Shown: positions 33,997 through 43,560 of the stretch, in pieces
Layout of the letters: each line of letters begins with the position of its first letter
Numbering within the stretch: the stretch's first letter is position 1
Assembly (NCBI RefSeq): GCF_017315985.1
Contig: NZ_JAFLVR010000004.1
Coordinates: 110,573-174,572 of the forward strand
Direction of reading: 5' to 3'
Origin: Candidatus Enterococcus murrayae
GTDB lineage: Bacteria > Bacillota > Bacilli > Lactobacillales > Enterococcaceae
Length of the DNA: 64,000 bases
Notes under the pieces: model-generated
Database searches by the model: none
What the model was told of the DNA's origin: nothing
The model's input: only the letters and a program-made list of their open reading frames with translations
Position numbers and translations under genes: made by a program

Positions 33997-36666
33997 TTGA
34001 CAAAACAAGCGTATCAAAAAGAAACAAATGAATTGATGAAAGACTTCCTTACTGCACCTGAGGGTCTAAGTCAATCAGAAGCTAAACAACGTCTACAAGA
34101 AAATGGGCTGAATCTGCTGAAAGAGGCAAAGAAAAAATCCTCACTGACTTTATTTTTAGAAACCTTTAAAGATGCAATGGTCATCGTTTTGCTGATTGTC
34201 GCTGTCGTACAGATGGTCATGGGAGCACATGTTGAATCGATCGTCATCTTCGCCGTACTGCTATTGAATTCGATCGTAAGTGTGATTCAAACGAAAAAAG
34301 CAGAAGGCTCGCTGGATGCCTTGAAAAAACTTTCTGCCCCAGATGCTAGTGTTCTTCGCGAAGGACAAGAGCAGAGTATTCCAGCCAAAGAAATCGTGAC
34401 AGGCGATATCGTCATTTTAGAAGCTGGTGATTATGTCCCAGCTGATGGTCGTTTACTTGAAGCTGGCTCATTGAAAGTTGATGAAGGCATGCTGACAGGC
34501 GAATCGACGCCAGCTGAAAAAGAAACTGTGAGCTTGAATAATCATGCCCCCATTGGTGATCGTATCAATATGGTTTTTAGCGGAACGATCGTGACTTATG
34601 GACGCGGAAAATTCTTGGTGACTGCTGTCGGCAGTAATACTGAGATTGGTCAAGTCGCCGGTTTATTAGAATCTACAACCGAGCAAAAAACTCCGCTTCA
34701 GCGTGGTCTGGAACACTTCAGCAAGAAACTAAGTTTTGCGATTTTGATTTTGTCATTAGTCATTTTAGGCGTTCAATTACTGCGTGTCTTCTTAGATGGC
34801 TCGACAGATATGACACAAGATATCGTAAATGCCTTTATGTTTGCTGTCGCTGTAGCCGTCGCTGCGATTCCTGAGGCACTACAATCGATCGTAACGATCG
34901 TTCTTTCATTAGGAACAAAAAAAATGGCAAAACAGCATGCGATTATTCGTAAGCTGCCCGCGGTAGAAACTTTGGGCTCAACTAGCATCATTTGTACTGA
35001 TAAAACCGGAACCTTGACACAAAACAAAATAACAGTCGTTGACCATTTCTTAGCGGATGGGCAAAGCGGCGAATTTTCAAATGATCCGAAGCAATGGCAA
35101 GCAGATGAACAACGACTGATCGAGATCAGCGTACTGGCTAATGATGCAACGATCAGTGAAGATGGAACAAAATTAGGTGACCCAACCGAGATCGCATTGA
35201 TTGACTACAGTGAAAAGCAAAATCAATCGTATCGTGAACTGCGGAAAAAGTATCCACGTGAAGCAGAACTGCCATTTGATTCAGATCGCAAACTGATGTC
35301 AACACTCCATACGATGAATCGGAAAAAAATTATGGTTACTAAAGGTGGGCCAGATATTGTCTTCGAACGCAGTACGAAAGTTTTACTTGATGGACAAGTC
35401 GTTAAGTTCACCTCGGAGCTTAAAGAACGCTTCCAAAAGCAGAACGAAGCCTTCTCTGAACGCGCACTGCGAGTCTTAGCTTTTGCGTACAAAGAAGTTT
35501 CAACTGATTCCTTAGTATTGAATGACGAAGAAGAACTTGTGTTAGTCGGCTTGTTAGCAATGATTGATCCCCCGCGGAAGGAGGTTTTCCAAGCGGTAGC
35601 CGATGCAAACTCTGCAGGTATTCAAACAGTGATGATTACAGGCGATCATAAAACAACTGCGGTTGCTATTGCTAAAGAGATTGGTATCTTCCAGCAAGGA
35701 GATCTTGCATTAACTGGAGCTGAGCTAGATCAATTGAGTGAAGCTGAACTCGCTGACCAACTGGAACAAATTACCGTTTATGCTCGCGTTTCACCAGAAA
35801 ACAAGATCCGAATCGTACGCGCTTGGCAGGATAAAGGAAAGATTTCTGCCATGACTGGTGATGGTGTCAATGACGCCCCTGCTTTGAAGCAGGCGGATAT
35901 CGGTATCGCAATGGGGACAGGGACAGATGTAGCAAAAGATGCTGCTGCAATGGTACTAACAGATGATAACTTTGCTTCAATCATTAAAGCAGTAGAAGTC
36001 GGACGAAATGTCTTCGATAATATCAAAAAGGCGGTTGCCTATCTCTTTGCTGGAAACCTAGGAGCGATTATCGCTATCGTTTTTGCCTTGGCGATTGGCT
36101 GGTCGAATCCCTTCACGGCTTTGCAGCTTCTCTTTATCAACCTAGTCAATGACTCCCTGCCTGCGATTGCATTGGGGATGGAAAAGGCAGAACCAACGAT
36201 TATGAACCGCCAACCACGTGATCCAAACAGCGGAATTTTTACTGGTAAAACACTGATAGCTGTAACTTACCGTGGAATCTTGATTGCATTAGCTGTGATC
36301 ATTGCTCAATGGATCGGAAATTACCAATCAGCTGAAATGGGCGTTGCGATGGCCTTCTCTACCTTGATCCTAAGTAGAACTCTGCAAACCTTTGCCGCTC
36401 GTTCAAATACACAAACGTCCCTGCAAGTTGGGTTGTTCTCCAATAAGATGGTCCTGCTTGCGATTCTAGTCTGTGCCGGGCTATTCAGTCTGACCTTACT
36501 ACCGGGACTGCGTGAAGTCTTTGCTATTCCAACAGCCTTTGCTTTAAAGGAAATTGGCTTGGCGTTGGCTCTAGCAACTTCTGCTGTTTTATTGATGGAG
36601 ATCACTAAATTGATTTTAGTGACGGGGCAGGAGCCAAAACCAAATACACAATTGAATAAATGCTAA
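33997..36666 (+). CDS. P-type cation ATPase (Ca2+/Mn2+ exporter type)
   Basis: 889 residues. An N-terminal cation-ATPase domain is followed by MLTGES (actuator, 167-170), VAAIPEALQSIVTI in helix M4, the phosphorylation motif DKTGTLTQNK (Asp335), KGGPD in the nucleotide domain and MTGDGVNDAPAL (619-630). C-terminal helices carry LQLLFINLVNDSLPAIALGME. The PEAL and NLVND motifs place it with SERCA-like Ca2+/Mn2+ pumps. The Mn2+ riboswitch upstream points to Mn2+ efflux, as for lactococcal YoaB and pneumococcal MgtA. The start is TTG 33997, 8 nt after GGAGG. Confidence 0.92.
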   Translation: MTKQAYQKETNELMKDFLTAPEGLSQSEAKQRLQENGLNLLKEAKKKSSLTLFLETFKDAMVIVLLIVAVVQMVMGAHVESIVIFAVLLLNSIVSVIQTKKAEGSLDALKKLSAPDASVLREGQEQSIPAKEIVTGDIVILEAGDYVPADGRLLEAGSLKVDEGMLTGESTPAEKETVSLNNHAPIGDRINMVFSGTIVTYGRGKFLVTAVGSNTEIGQVAGLLESTTEQKTPLQRGLEHFSKKLSFAILILSLVILGVQLLRVFLDGSTDMTQDIVNAFMFAVAVAVAAIPEALQSIVTIVLSLGTKKMAKQHAIIRKLPAVETLGSTSIICTDKTGTLTQNKITVVDHFLADGQSGEFSNDPKQWQADEQRLIEISVLANDATISEDGTKLGDPTEIALIDYSEKQNQSYRELRKKYPREAELPFDSDRKLMSTLHTMNRKKIMVTKGGPDIVFERSTKVLLDGQVVKFTSELKERFQKQNEAFSERALRVLAFAYKEVSTDSLVLNDEEELVLVGLLAMIDPPRKEVFQAVADANSAGIQTVMITGDHKTTAVAIAKEIGIFQQGDLALTGAELDQLSEAELADQLEQITVYARVSPENKIRIVRAWQDKGKISAMTGDGVNDAPALKQADIGIAMGTGTDVAKDAAAMVLTDDNFASIIKAVEVGRNVFDNIKKAVAYLFAGNLGAIIAIVFALAIGWSNPFTALQLLFINLVNDSLPAIALGMEKAEPTIMNRQPRDPNSGIFTGKTLIAVTYRGILIALAVIIAQWIGNYQSAEMGVAMAFSTLILSRTLQTFAARSNTQTSLQVGLFSNKMVLLAILVCAGLFSLTLLPGLREVFAIPTAFALKEIGLALALATSAVLLMEITKLILVTGQEPKPNTQLNKC

Positions 36667-36671
36667 ACCCC

Positions 36672-36707
36672 AAAAGAGGCAGCGCCAAGTTGGCGCTGCC
36701 TCTTTTT
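36672..36707 (+). terminator. Intrinsic terminator after the P-type ATPase
   Basis: A 15-bp near-perfect GC-rich stem (AAAGAGGCAGCGCCA and complement) with a 3-nt loop is followed by T5. It may also stop the convergent ABC operon. Confidence 0.9.
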
Positions 36708-36710
36708 GAG

Positions 36711-37442
36711 CTATAAAAATTGTTGTAAATATCGTTGAATCCGCGGATGATCACTTTCAAAGAAGGCTTGGCTGCTGCCATCAAAAGTAACCTGTCCTTC
36801 TTCTAGAAAAACAATACGGTCAGCAACCTTTCTGGCAAATTCTAAATGATGAGTCACAACGATCTGCCCATTACCTGATTCAGCCAAATCCTTGATTACC
36901 AGAAGCACCTCTTGTGCCAGCTCCGGATCCAAAGCACTCGTTGGTTCATCATAAAGCATGAACTCCGGCTCCATAGCCAATGCTCGTGCAATAGCAACCC
37001 GCTGCATTTGACCTCCTGATAATTGCTTTGGGTGTTCCTTCGCTTTATCCAACAAGCCAACTTTAATCAGCAACTGTTCCGCTTGCTTTCTTGCTTGCTC
37101 TTTTGAAACCTTCTTTACCTGTGTTGGTCCTTCCATAACGTTTTGAATCACCGTCAAGTGGGGAAAAAGGTTATATGCTTGAAAAACGATGCTGAAGTGT
37201 CCGCGATATTCCTTCAACTGGCGAAAAGACAAATTCTGGGGAAAAGAAAGATTGTCCTGATCAATTCTAATTCTGCCACTGTCGGGCGTCTCCAATAAAT
37301 CGATTGAACGTAATAAAGTACTCTTTCCTGAACCAGAGGGACCTAAAATGACTGTAGTTTCACCTGGATGAAAGGTCAAATCTATTTCCTTCAAGACTTT
37401 GCTGCCATTAAAACTTTTATTTAATTTCTCGATTGTTAACAT
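36711..37442 (-). CDS. Polar amino acid (probable cystine) ABC transporter ATP-binding protein
   Basis: 243 residues. Walker A GPSGSGKST (about 34-42), Q-loop FQAYNLFPHL, signature LSGGQMQRVAIARALA, Walker B FMLYDEPTSALDP and the H-loop VVTHH are all intact. This is the GlnQ/TcyC-type polar amino acid importer family. It is the last gene of the operon with the permease (11 bp apart), binding protein and cystathionine enzyme, which suggests cystine or another sulfur amino acid as substrate. Confidence 0.92.
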   Translation of the reverse strand: MLTIEKLNKSFNGSKVLKEIDLTFHPGETTVILGPSGSGKSTLLRSIDLLETPDSGRIRIDQDNLSFPQNLSFRQLKEYRGHFSIVFQAYNLFPHLTVIQNVMEGPTQVKKVSKEQARKQAEQLLIKVGLLDKAKEHPKQLSGGQMQRVAIARALAMEPEFMLYDEPTSALDPELAQEVLLVIKDLAESGNGQIVVTHHLEFARKVADRIVFLEEGQVTFDGSSQAFFESDHPRIQRYLQQFL

Positions 37443-37453
37443 TTCTCTTCCTC

Positions 37454-38107
37454 CTAATAGACCATCCGTTTTTCAAGCACGGATTGCAGATAATTCAAGA
37501 AGGTACAAAAGATCAAATAGTAGACCGCCACCATGCTATACAGCAGTAATGGTTCGTAAGTACGGGCAGCGATCCGTTGAGCTGTCATAAAAATCTCAAC
37601 AATCGTAATACTGGCTGCCAACGAAGTGTCTTTGACAAGACTGACAAAATTGTTGGATAAGGGCGGCAGTGCGATCTTGAAGGCCTGAGGCGCGATAATA
37701 CGATACAAAATTTGCCAACGACTCATCCCCAAGGATGCTGCAGATTCATATTGACCCTGTGGGATCGCTAGTAACGCGGAACGAATGTTTTCAGAAGCAT
37801 ACGCACCAGTATTTAGTGAAAAGGTCAAAATCGCAGCTGTCCATGCATCCATTTGAATTCCTACTGAAGGAAGTCCAAAAAAGACGATAAATAACTGGAC
37901 CAGCAACGGTGTCCCACGAAATACCCAAACATATAGAAAAAATATTCCGTTCACTAGGCGATTTTTTGAGACCCGAGCTAAAGCCGTAATCAATGCCAAG
38001 ACCATCCCCAAAGCAAAAGAGACTAATGTCAAAGGAATCGTCATTTTTAGCAATGCCCAAAATAGCGGCAGCGCTGAGCTCTGAATGATATCAATCGTTC
38101 GTTCCAT
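37454..38107 (-). CDS. Polar amino acid (probable cystine) ABC transporter permease
   Basis: 217 residues with about five helices and the GlnP-type N-terminal LPLFWALLKMTIPLTLVSFALGMVLA. The cytoplasmic EAA loop reads SAASLGMSRWQILYRIIAPQAFKIALPPLSNNFVSLVKDTSL. A FRGTPLLVQLF motif is typical of HisM/GlnP permeases. The ATG follows an AAGGA site and is 18 bp after the binding-protein gene. Confidence 0.92.
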   Translation of the reverse strand: MERTIDIIQSSALPLFWALLKMTIPLTLVSFALGMVLALITALARVSKNRLVNGIFFLYVWVFRGTPLLVQLFIVFFGLPSVGIQMDAWTAAILTFSLNTGAYASENIRSALLAIPQGQYESAASLGMSRWQILYRIIAPQAFKIALPPLSNNFVSLVKDTSLAASITIVEIFMTAQRIAARTYEPLLLYSMVAVYYLIFCTFLNYLQSVLEKRMVY

Positions 38108-38125
38108 TTTACTTAATCCTTCCCT

Positions 38126-38908
38126 CTACTTAGAAATGTCTTTTTTGAAATACTTCTCTGACAGCTTAGTCAATGTGCCGTCCGTTTCTAATTCTTTGAT
38201 CGCTTTATCGACCTTTTTGGCTAGCTTTTCGTCGCCTTTGTGGAACATTGCCGCTACCTCGGTTGCTTCATCTGAGGTCTTAACGATTTTGATTGGTGCA
38301 TCCGACTTTTGATTTAGATAATCATAATACGTCACATCATCATTCAAAGTGGCATCTGCACGATTATCAGCAACCAATTCCACAGCTTTACTAAAACCAT
38401 CGACGCTAGAGATTTTTGCGCCAAGCCCTTCTGCCATTTGCGCATAATTGCTAGTCAATGACTGAGCTGAGGTTTTGCCTTTTAAATCGGCGAAATCCTT
38501 GATTTCATTATTGTCCTTGTTTACGATCAGCGCTGGATGAGAAACAGAATACGGTGTACTGAACAAATATTTTTCCTCTCGTTCAGGTGTGATTGCTACT
38601 TGATTAAACACTACATCTGTCTTCTTAGCATCAAAGGCTGCTAACATTGAGTCCCATGGAGCCTCTACAAATTTGACTTTGTAATCGATTTTTTTAGCAA
38701 CAGCTTTTGCCACATCTACATCGTAACCAGTCAACTTATCATTCTCATCTCGAAAAGAAAACGGTGAATAAGTTCCTTCTGTGCCAACACGTAAAATATT
38801 TTTTGAACTAGCTTCACTGTTGTTTTTTGACTGGCAGCCGGCTAAAAATAGCACCCCAATGACTAACATACTGGCAACTACAATAATTGATTTTTTCATT
38901 GTCTTCAT
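38126..38908 (-). CDS. Amino acid (probable cystine) ABC transporter substrate-binding lipoprotein
   Basis: 260 residues. A lipoprotein signal ends in LAGCQ (Cys25). The periplasmic-binding type 3 fold follows: ILRVGTEGTYSPFSFRDENDKLTGYDVDVAKAVAK, FVEAPWDSMLAAFDAKKTDVVFNQVAITPEREEKY and a C-terminal KLSEKYFKKDISK. It would be a membrane-anchored receptor outside the cell. The operon partner (cystathionine enzyme) and the Cys-codon leader make cystine the best guess. ATG 38899 three codons in is an alternative start with better spacing from AAGGG. Confidence 0.92.
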   Translation of the reverse strand: MKTMKKSIIVVASMLVIGVLFLAGCQSKNNSEASSKNILRVGTEGTYSPFSFRDENDKLTGYDVDVAKAVAKKIDYKVKFVEAPWDSMLAAFDAKKTDVVFNQVAITPEREEKYLFSTPYSVSHPALIVNKDNNEIKDFADLKGKTSAQSLTSNYAQMAEGLGAKISSVDGFSKAVELVADNRADATLNDDVTYYDYLNQKSDAPIKIVKTSDEATEVAAMFHKGDEKLAKKVDKAIKELETDGTLTKLSEKYFKKDISK

Positions 38909-38943
38909 TTCCCTTCAAAATTGTTCTTACTTTTAGTAAAGCT

Positions 38944-40160
<1,217 letters not shown>

Positions 40161-40191
40161 TACAACTCCCCCTATCTCAAATTTTGTGTAT

Positions 40192-40229
40192 AAAAAAAGA
40201 GGTGCAAGCTATTAAAGCTGCACCTCTTA
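40192..40229 (-). terminator. Leader terminator (attenuator) of the cystathionine/cystine operon
   Basis: On the minus strand, AAGAGGTGC-AGCT pairs with AGCT-T-GCACCTCTT (13 bp, one bulge), followed by TTTTTTT. It sits between the two poly-Cys reading frames and about 90 bp ahead of the structural gene, the position expected for a transcription attenuator. Confidence 0.85.
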
Positions 40230-40280
40230 GATTCGTCAAAAAAATAGAATTTTTCTTCTTTTCAAACGAGTTCAGAACAG

Positions 40281-40379
40281 TTAATAGGCATGACAAATTC
40301 GTATGCTGCTTTTTTGCACCATACAACAACATGCTGATTCAACTGTTTGAAGATTACGTTTTGCAATGCTGTTTGCCAT
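40281..40379 (-). CDS. First poly-cysteine leader peptide (32 residues)
   Basis: The frame runs from ATG 40379, 9 nt after a perfect AAGGAGG, to TAA at 40281. It begins MANSIAKRNLQTVESA, has Cys at 17, 18 and 19 (TGT TGT TGT, 40331-40323), then MVQKSS, and one more Cys at 29. It lies about 25 nt downstream of a consensus promoter and 50 nt ahead of the leader terminator. The strong ribosome binding site, Cys triplet and position match a classic leader-peptide attenuator sensing charged tRNA(Cys). No homologue is known to me. Confidence 0.75.
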   Translation of the reverse strand: MANSIAKRNLQTVESACCCMVQKSSIRICHAY

Positions 40380-40409
40380 GAGTCCTGACCTCCTTAATTG
40401 ATTGCACTC

Positions 40410-40438
40410 AATTTAGCATTAACAAAATAAGATGTCAA
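40410..40438 (-). promoter_or_regulatory. Promoter of the poly-Cys leader and cystathionine/cystine operon
   Basis: On the minus strand a perfect TTGACA (40433-40438) and TAAATT (40410-40415) are separated by 17 bp. Transcription would start just ahead of the AAGGAGG of the 32-codon frame. Confidence 0.8.
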
Positions 40439-40493
40439 TCAATTCATTCACAATTTTTTTTAAAATAACTGAGTTCTATTTTTTTACAGCACA

Positions 40494-40551
40494 AAAAGAC
40501 TGGTTCCAAAATCAACTTTTTTAAGTTGAAAAGCAGTTCAAAAAAACCAGT
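40494..40551 (-). terminator. Terminator after dapB
   Basis: On the minus strand an outer stem ACTGGTT/AACCAGT encloses an inner CAACTT/AAGTTG hairpin and ends in TTTTTG. Confidence 0.6.
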
Positions 40552-40558
40552 TAATCTT

Positions 40559-41359
40559 CTATAGTTTTAAAACATCTGCTACAGAATAGTAGCCGGCTTC
40601 CTGATTGGCTAAGAAAATCGCACAATCACAAGCGCCTTTGGCAAAACCGCGCCAATCCGTCGCATGATGACTAATTTCCAACCGCTCTCCAAAGCCGCCA
40701 AAAAAAACAGTATGACTGCTAGGAGTGTCTCCCATGCGCACGGAATGATATCCGATCGATCCCGGTTTACGTTCTCCCGCTCCTTCCCGACCATAAACTG
40801 CTAGTTCAGGAAGTTTCGCGTCCAATTCATGAGCGATCAGCTCTCCCATTTCTTTTGCCGTACCACTAGGAGCATCTTTTTTCCAACGATCATGCATCTC
40901 CATGATTTCGATATCTGTTTCTTGTCCTATTGCAGAAGTTGCCAATTGCAGCAGTCGATTCATAACATTTACCAACTTAGAGGTGTTCGCGGCATATAGC
41001 ATCGGAATCGTCCTGCCGCCTTGTCGAAACAGCTCCTTTTCTTCGGGACTAAAGCCAGTTGTCCCGCAGACCAAAGCTTTCTTGTATTCTTTTGCTACAC
41101 GCAAAGTTTCCAGACCCATCTCCTTTGTGGAAAAATCGATGATCACATCACAGTCCTTAATGACTTCCGTTAAATCATCCACCACCGACACGCCAAGATC
41201 ACGCCCAAGCATTGTCACCTGACCCAGATCTTGTCCAATATAGTCGCGCCCCTTTGGACCAACACCGGCAACCAGTGTTAATTCCTCACTATCAGCTGCA
41301 ATCTGTGTAATCAAGCGTCCCATTTTTCCACGCGGTCCAATAATAATTGTTTTGATCAA
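40559..41359 (-). CDS. dapB: 4-hydroxy-tetrahydrodipicolinate reductase
   Basis: 266 residues. The N-terminal NAD(P)-binding motif IIGPRGKMGRLI (GxxGxMG), VIIDFSTKE, ALVCGTTGFS and the substrate motif KKDAPSGTAKEMGELIA are conserved. In E. coli the active-site segment is EAHHRHKVDAPSG. Here it is EMHDRWKKDAPSG, so the first His and the Lys are kept but the second His is Asp. It catalyses the second step of the diaminopimelate/lysine pathway. No other lys/dap gene is adjacent. The start is TTG 41359, 7 nt after AGGAGG. Confidence 0.9.
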   Translation of the reverse strand: MIKTIIIGPRGKMGRLITQIAADSEELTLVAGVGPKGRDYIGQDLGQVTMLGRDLGVSVVDDLTEVIKDCDVIIDFSTKEMGLETLRVAKEYKKALVCGTTGFSPEEKELFRQGGRTIPMLYAANTSKLVNVMNRLLQLATSAIGQETDIEIMEMHDRWKKDAPSGTAKEMGELIAHELDAKLPELAVYGREGAGERKPGSIGYHSVRMGDTPSSHTVFFGGFGERLEISHHATDWRGFAKGACDCAIFLANQEAGYYSVADVLKL

Positions 41360-41482
41360 TTTTTTTCCTCCTACAAATTAGTAAAACGATTTCAAAAATA
41401 GTTTACCATGGGCAGGAAGTAAATAATCATTAAATTACCGCAACAAAGAACCCTCTTTCCAAAAAACAGGATTGGACAAAAA

Positions 41483-42553
41483 TTATCTACGCTTCTTTCT
41501 TTTCTTGTCTTCCTTTTTATTTTTCTTCTTTTTTCGCGATTCACTTTTTTTCTTTTTTCCATACTTCGTCTCTTTGATCAATTCATCCTTATATTCCCGT
41601 TTCTTTTGCTTTTCACTCTTCGGTTTTTTATAAACAGTTTTCTGAGATGGTGCAGATGCCGTCACTTGCTTTTTAGGACTGGAAGTTGCTTGTTCTTCGG
41701 TCATAAGTGCTGTTGAATTACTATTTTTTTCAGACAACGCACCGACCTCTGCTACCTTTTCAGGCAACCGCTCACAATTCGCTTTCTTCCCCAATGCTTG
41801 ACTAACATTTTCGACTTCACTTGAAGTATTTGTCGAGTGAGAGTCGCTGTTTACTATTTTGTTTTCTGTTGAAGGGTGTTCATCTACTGCCGCTTCCTCC
41901 TGTACCTTTTTCTTTTGTACAAGCGATTTGCGTGTGCAATTCACAATATCCGATTTCTCTACTTTTACAAACCTTCTAACCCCGGCTTTTTTAAAAATCG
42001 TCAATGTCGTCAAAAGCTCTAATAGCGCATCAGCCTTTTCTATCGCTATATTGGGATCAGCGTCGCCTAAATTCCAAGTGTGCAATTTACCATTTGCGTC
42101 CTCAAAAACCGAAATGAGTTTATATTGTTGACCGTTTAATTCTTCTACAGGAGTCGTTTTTTCTTGTAAATAATTTTTATATAAACGAAGAGATGTATCC
42201 ACCTTATGGTATTCTTTGACGTTTTTAAACATCCGTGCTTTGACCAGTTTCCACTCTCCACGATCAAAGTAATTTTCAAAGAATGGGCAGAAACGGCGCA
42301 GTAAATCTGTCGGCTCTGCATGAAGGTATATTTCGTGTATCAGCTCTGCATGAAGGTATATTTCGTGTATCAGCTCTGCAAAAATCAGTGAGAAATCTCC
42401 GATCACGAAGGCATTTCTTATCATGACCGCAATGGCATATTCCACTACCGCAGCTGTATTTTGTGTATCCTGATAAAAAGTCTGTACTTTCCCTTGTAAA
42501 GATTCTCGTTTCATTCCAAAAATTTGTCGTTGACCTAATGTTTTCGTTTGCAT
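41483..42553 (-). CDS. Unknown protein with internal 10-residue duplication and Lys/Arg-rich tail
   Basis: 356 residues, not recognised. The N-terminal 200 residues are globular-looking (YAIAVMIRNAFVIGDFSLIFAELIHE, then FCPFFENYFDRGEWKLVKARMF). They contain a perfect tandem duplication of AELIHEIYLH. A long low-complexity Ser/Thr/Glu/Lys linker (about 205-300) follows. The last 55 residues are extremely basic and repeat KKKK, KRKK and KKRR, which suggests nucleic-acid or polyphosphate/anionic-surface binding. It has a good AGGAAG site and appears to be a real, monocistronic gene. A cytosolic location is likely because no signal peptide is visible. Confidence 0.6.
   Translation of the reverse strand: MQTKTLGQRQIFGMKRESLQGKVQTFYQDTQNTAAVVEYAIAVMIRNAFVIGDFSLIFAELIHEIYLHAELIHEIYLHAEPTDLLRRFCPFFENYFDRGEWKLVKARMFKNVKEYHKVDTSLRLYKNYLQEKTTPVEELNGQQYKLISVFEDANGKLHTWNLGDADPNIAIEKADALLELLTTLTIFKKAGVRRFVKVEKSDIVNCTRKSLVQKKKVQEEAAVDEHPSTENKIVNSDSHSTNTSSEVENVSQALGKKANCERLPEKVAEVGALSEKNSNSTALMTEEQATSSPKKQVTASAPSQKTVYKKPKSEKQKKREYKDELIKETKYGKKKKSESRKKKKNKKEDKKRKKRR
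42312..42380. repeat. 30-bp tandem duplication inside the 41483-42553 gene
   Basis: Two 30-bp copies (42312-42341 and 42342-42371) differ only at the first base and are followed by a 9-bp partial third copy (AGCTCTGCA). The unit is a multiple of three and adds ten residues in frame, so the copy number could vary between strains. Confidence 0.95.
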
Positions 42554-42716
42554 TAATTTCTTCCTCTCCGTATATAATTTGTATTTTTTACTTTCTTCAT
42601 AGCTTCAAAAATAAGATACTCCAAAAAAAGTAAAAATTATCTATACGGACTTAAAAAAATAACTCAAAATCATTCATATTTTTTTACGAAATGAATAATT
42701 ACAACTCATCGTTAAA

Positions 42717-42748
42717 TAAAAAAACACCTGAGATGTTTCTCTCAAGTG
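42717..42748 (-). terminator. Terminator after the 42762-43409 membrane protein gene
   Basis: On the minus strand a 9-bp stem CACTTGAGA/TCTCAGGTG with one G-U pair and a short loop is followed by a long U-run. Confidence 0.8.
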
Positions 42749-42761
42749 ATTTTAAAGACTA

Positions 42762-43409
42762 TTAGAAGAACATTTTTAAGAATGACCACAAGTAACGCAA
42801 TAGGCGAAACAAAATGAATAAGAGGAAAATATTTCCAAAAATAAAGCTGAATGCATTACCTGCACTGGCCTTAAGGTTGCTCAAGGTAAAGCGTCTTAAG
42901 AAACGCGGCATGGAGTTATAGCCATTACGTTTCAATCGAAAGCTTTCTTCATAGGTGAGATCAAGCATGTCATAATACACAATCTGCAATGGCTCTCGAG
43001 AAAAGAAAGCTTTGGAAAAGCCAACCATCAGTGTGTACTGCTTACTATTAGAAGGCAAGTTTCGCACACCTTTTTTATTGATCCGAACCTTCTCGTCATC
43101 ATCTACCACATTGTAACTGTACTCTTCTTCTTGAATTTTATGGATTTGCACCTCAGGCTGGTTCTCTTCAAGAAAGGCTTGGTAGACCTCCGAAAATTTT
43201 TGCTTTTCTAAAAAAAGATAGACTCCCAGTCCAACAATCAGCAGCATCAGTAAAATATTCAAAAACAAATTATCTTGAAAAATTCCACTATACGCCATGA
43301 TGATAATTAACGCAGCTCCGCAGATAACAATACGTTTCCAATAATAATTCTGATACATGATTCTGATGGTCCGTTCATAGTACTCAAAATCGGATGCAGC
43401 AAAATTCAT
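42762..43409 (-). CDS. Membrane protein of YcxB-like appearance
   Basis: 215 residues. Two adjacent N-terminal helices (about 27-43 and 49-67) are followed by a soluble beta-rich domain (about 80-165, including SYNVVDDDEKVRINKKGVRNLPSNSKQYTLMVGFSKAFF) and a C-terminal helix (about 190-207). The two-helix plus PH-like domain layout resembles YcxB-like proteins, but similarity is weak and the function is unknown. It starts after GGGGAGG and is monocistronic with its own terminator. Confidence 0.6.
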   Translation of the reverse strand: MNFAASDFEYYERTIRIMYQNYYWKRIVICGAALIIIMAYSGIFQDNLFLNILLMLLIVGLGVYLFLEKQKFSEVYQAFLEENQPEVQIHKIQEEEYSYNVVDDDEKVRINKKGVRNLPSNSKQYTLMVGFSKAFFSREPLQIVYYDMLDLTYEESFRLKRNGYNSMPRFLRRFTLSNLKASAGNAFSFIFGNIFLLFILFRLLRYLWSFLKMFF

Positions 43410-43523
43410 CGACTTGTCCTCCCCTCATAAACTTCTCAGTTTTTAGTATAGCGGAGCAGAAGACAGATGTCAGTCTATTTAAATTATTCGCAAAAAAAGC
43501 TGCTTCACCTTAAAACTATCTTT

Positions 43524-43555
43524 AAAAAAGCTGAATCGATAAAATCGATTCAGCT
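43524..43555 (-). terminator. Terminator at the end of the PTS/isomerase operon
   Basis: On the minus strand a 12-bp stem AGCTGAATCGAT and complement is followed by a U-run of six. It lies directly after the cupin glucose-6-phosphate isomerase gene. Confidence 0.9.
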
Positions 43556-43560
43556 CATCC

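Noticed and set aside
42312..42380. Short tandem repeat considered as a CRISPR or mobile-element trace
   Set aside because: Two direct 30-bp copies without spacers, in frame within a gene, are a coding duplication. No CRISPR array or insertion sequence is present in the window.
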